A stretch of DNA of 64,000 bases from assembly GCA_902826695.1 (NCBI GenBank), contig CADEFU010000005.1, positions 62,001 through 126,000 on the forward strand, read 5' to 3'. The stretch comes from an uncultured Alphaproteobacteria bacterium (lineage in GTDB: Bacteria; Pseudomonadota; Alphaproteobacteria; Micropepsales; Micropepsaceae). Of the stretch, positions 62,013 to 64,000 are shown in pieces. The notes under the pieces are model-generated. The model had not been told where the DNA came from. It searched no databases and worked only from the letters and a program-made list of their open reading frames with translations. The position numbers were made by a program, and so were the translations under genes. The number at the start of each line of letters is the position of its first letter. Position 1 is the stretch's first letter.

Positions 62013-63005
62013 CTAACGGGCAACGTCCACGACCACGCGGCCTTTGACCTGCCCTTTGAGAATCTCGGCGCCCAGTGCCAGCACTTCTTCGAGCCGCACC
62101 GTCCTTGTTGCGCTCGCGAGCTTGCCCATATCGAGATCCCGCGCGAGCCGCTCCCAGGCCTTGGCGCGCCGCGGCATCGGGCAGTACACGGACTCGATCC
62201 CCGCCAGCGTTACGCCGCGCAAGATAAAGGGGGCCACCGACGACGGCAGATCCATCCCTTGCGCCAGCCCGCACGCCGCAACCGCGCCGCCATAGCTCGT
62301 GCCCGCCAGGACATTCGCGAGTGTCTTCGACCCGACGGAATCGACGGCTCCCGCCCAGCGCTCTTTCGCAAGCGGCCGCACATCGCCTGACAGCTCCGCC
62401 CGGTCGATCACGTCCGCCGCCCCAAGCCCGCGCAAGTACTCGGCCTCGTTCATCCGCCCAGTGGACGCAACGACCCGAAACCCAAGCTTCGCGAGCAACA
62501 TCACCGTCACACTGCCAACACCGCCGGCCGCGCCCGTCACCAACACCGGGCCTTTCGCCGGCGTCAGCCCCAGATCTTCAAGCGCCATCACCGCCAGCAT
62601 CGCCGTATACCCCGCTGTGCCGATCGCCATCGTATCGGCCGCCGTAAACGTCGGCGGCACATGCACCAGCCAGTCGCTCTTCACATGCGCCCGCGTGCAG
62701 TAGCCGCCGTTGTGCGCCTCGCCCATGCCCCAGCCGTTCGCAACGACGGCATCACCGGGTTTGAAACGTGCATCGGCCGACTTCAACACCTTGCCCGCAA
62801 AGTCGATCCCGGCGACCAGCGGAAACTTACGCACGACCGGCGCTGCCCCCGTAACCGCAAGCCCGTCTTTATAGTTGAGCGTCGAGTGCGAGATCGCGAC
62901 GCTGACCTCGCCCTCGCCCAGATCGCTCTCTGCGATCTCCGACAGCTGAGCCTTCTGACCGGCTTCTGTTTTGGTTACCAGGATGCAGCGGAATTTCTCG
63001 GACAT
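62013..63005 (-). CDS. Acryloyl-CoA reductase-like oxidoreductase (YhdH/AcuI family)
   Basis: A 330-residue MDR protein. STLNYKDGLAVTG and GIDFAGKVLKSAD are signatures of the YhdH/AcuI branch, as is ALEDLGLTPAKGPVLVTGAA with the Rossmann motif TGAAGGVGSVTVMLLAKLG. The family reduces acryloyl-CoA to propionyl-CoA with NADPH, protecting against this electrophile. The branch assignment is firmer than the substrate. No dmd genes are adjacent. Confidence 0.88.
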   Translation of the reverse strand: MSEKFRCILVTKTEAGQKAQLSEIAESDLGEGEVSVAISHSTLNYKDGLAVTGAAPVVRKFPLVAGIDFAGKVLKSADARFKPGDAVVANGWGMGEAHNGGYCTRAHVKSDWLVHVPPTFTAADTMAIGTAGYTAMLAVMALEDLGLTPAKGPVLVTGAAGGVGSVTVMLLAKLGFRVVASTGRMNEAEYLRGLGAADVIDRAELSGDVRPLAKERWAGAVDSVGSKTLANVLAGTSYGGAVAACGLAQGMDLPSSVAPFILRGVTLAGIESVYCPMPRRAKAWERLARDLDMGKLASATRTVRLEEVLALGAEILKGQVKGRVVVDVAR

Positions 63006-63230
63006 TTATCGTTTCTCTTTGGCACTCAAACATGGTGAGCGCTAACGGGTTGACCAAACTGTTGCGAACGCAGCGCATTCCGACAGGTACGTCAAGCGTC
63101 CCATGATGAAACGCTCGACGGTTGCAAAATCTCGTAGCACCATAATTTTACGGATCGCGTCGCAAACTCATGTTCGTGCGCCGATCCTAAAGAGCATTCG
63201 CGTTGGCGTACTCTATTGCAGGAGTTTGAC

Positions 63231-63494
63231 GTGGCTCAGTTGGACCTCATGTTGAAAGGCTACCGCCTGACGACGGCGGAAATTCTCTACCACATGCCCG
63301 ACCATCCCAAGTTGCTGCAGACGTTCATCTGGCAGGAACTGGACATGGCCCCGAAGTTTCCAGTGCTCTCGAAGTTCCTGACCTTCTGGGAAAAGAACCT
63401 CGACGGCCGTCTGCACTCGGTCCGCGTCGGCACCTGCGGCATTCTCTGCCCGCTGGACATCCGCCACGTCGGACACGAGATCAGCGTGCACTGA
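63231..63494 (+). CDS. usg: Usg family protein
   Basis: An 87-residue protein matching the alphaproteobacterial Usg family (first noted near Caulobacter trp genes): LKGYRLTTAEILYHMPDHPK, FIWQELDMAPKFPVLSKFL and WEKNLDGRLHSVRV. Function unknown. GTG 63231 is chosen because AGGAG lies six bases upstream; the TTG at 63216 includes the ribosome-binding site. Confidence 0.85.
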   Translation: MAQLDLMLKGYRLTTAEILYHMPDHPKLLQTFIWQELDMAPKFPVLSKFLTFWEKNLDGRLHSVRVGTCGILCPLDIRHVGHEISVH

Positions 63495-63751
63495 AAACCT
63501 CGGAGCCGCCCCCTCCCGTGCAGCCGCTACGCGGCGCACGTACAATCAAAAGACATGTCTCCCCCAACTTGTTGGGGGAGTGGGTGCGCAACGAAGTTGC
63601 TGCACTCGAGGGGGGCAGCACCGATGTCAACGGCCTGAACCCCTGCGGGCTTAGCGCCTCCTACGGAAACCTCGGGCCCAACGACAACCCTTGTCAGGCA
63701 TGACGATTTGCGGGAAGCAAGTCGCCAACTCAGCTATTTCAAGGCCATCCA
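63495..63751. other. Intergenic region with a stem-loop
   Basis: The main structure is a perfect 9-bp stem, CTCCCCCAA / TTGGGGGAG, at 63559-63580 with a 4-base loop. It is not followed by a T tract. A 61-codon ORF across it has no ribosome-binding site or recognisable features. No gene is called. Confidence 0.6.
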
Positions 63752-64000
63752 ATGCAATACGACGAGGTCGTTCTCGGCCGCCGCAGCATTCGCGGCTTCA
63801 AGAAGATGCCGGTGCCGAAGGCGCTGATCAAAGAAGTCATCGGCCTCACGATCCGCGCGCCGTCCTCACTGAACACCCAGCCGTGGAACTTCTACATCGT
63901 CACGGGCGAGCCGCTCGACAAAATCCGCAAGGGCAACACCGAACGCAACCTCGCTGGCGTCCCCGCCTCGCGCGAGATACGCGCGCACGGCAACTATGAA
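63752..64000 (+). CDS. Nitroreductase family protein, N-terminal part (3' cut by window)
   Basis: The first 83 codons of a nitroreductase-type FMN enzyme. The typical start is MQYDEVVLGRRSIRGFKKMP (RRSIR binds FMN phosphate), followed by TIRAPSSLNTQPWNFYIVTG (PSSxNxQPW). The rest lies beyond the window. No strong ribosome-binding site; AAGGCC lies upstream. Confidence 0.88.
   Translation, partial: MQYDEVVLGRRSIRGFKKMPVPKALIKEVIGLTIRAPSSLNTQPWNFYIVTGEPLDKIRKGNTERNLAGVPASREIRAHGNYE

Overview
The window is a gene-dense, GC-rich (low to mid 60s % by eye) stretch of a bacterial chromosome, almost certainly from an alphaproteobacterium. The signs are the Usg family protein, the complete mreBCD-mrdAB elongasome operon, an alphaproteobacterial-type glutathione reductase (CVIRGC redox motif), a CYP153-like P450, DUF2817, DUF4349 and ABA4-like proteins, and frequent GTG/TTG starts with ATGA/GTGA overlaps. 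A Caulobacterales/Hyphomonadaceae-like lineage is my best guess, but the sequence alone does not settle it. No rRNA, CRISPR array, integrase or intact insertion sequence is visible. One tRNA gene (Lys, CTT) and one tRNA-Lys remnant are present.

Layout. 1-7.4 kb: end of a class III nucleotide cyclase, a DUF2817 peptidase-like protein, a quinone-type oxidoreductase, a VOC protein and an MFS carrier, then a translationally coupled trio (CrtC/DUF7064-like protein, APH-fold kinase, 144-aa unknown). 7.5-19 kb: small membrane proteins, an M61-like peptidase, a flavoprotein / epoxide hydrolase / ABA4-like run, an SDR, a lone CheY, an overlapping hydrolase-lipoprotein / DedA / ATP-grasp operon, a divergent pair of paralogous membrane proteins and an acyltransferase. 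19.2-23.6 kb: homogentisate operon hppD-hmgA-fahA-maiA-marR with a palindromic operator inside its promoter. 23.6-29.2 kb: SPFH protein, MarR/VOC divergent pair with an operator, glutathione reductase, a repeat-containing unknown and a PhyH oxygenase. 29.2-30.6 kb: a short foreign-looking segment bounded on one side by a tRNA-Lys fragment. 30.8-36.5 kb: outer-membrane barrel, CYP153-like P450, DoxX, CBS protein, tRNA-Lys, SDR, DUF4349. 36.5-42.2 kb: rodA-mrdA-mreD-mreC-mreB. 42.2-53.1 kb: branched-chain amino acid genes leuA, ilvC, ilvN, ilvB mixed with purT and others. 53.2-64 kb: miaA, serB, Hsp70-like, OmpA-like, nitronate monooxygenase-like, rsgA, LysE, VOC-GNAT fusion, acuI-like, usg and a nitroreductase cut by the window end.

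The clearest unannotated-type elements are two tiny leader peptides not usually called by gene finders. A 42-codon ORF upstream of leuA ends in a leucine-rich run (LGLLLLSSL). A 16-codon ORF upstream of ilvB carries a Val-Leu-Val-Ile run and is followed by a strong rho-independent terminator. Both point to transcription attenuation of branched-chain amino acid synthesis. Other points are two MarR operators placed exactly between -35 and -10 boxes, a ClpX-type zinc-finger/HTH protein with two tandem operator-like palindromes, a roughly 0.4-kb element whose inverted ends resemble RAYT-associated palindromes and which carries a small gene, a perfect 28-bp inverted repeat beside ilvC, and a dispersed composite intergenic repeat.
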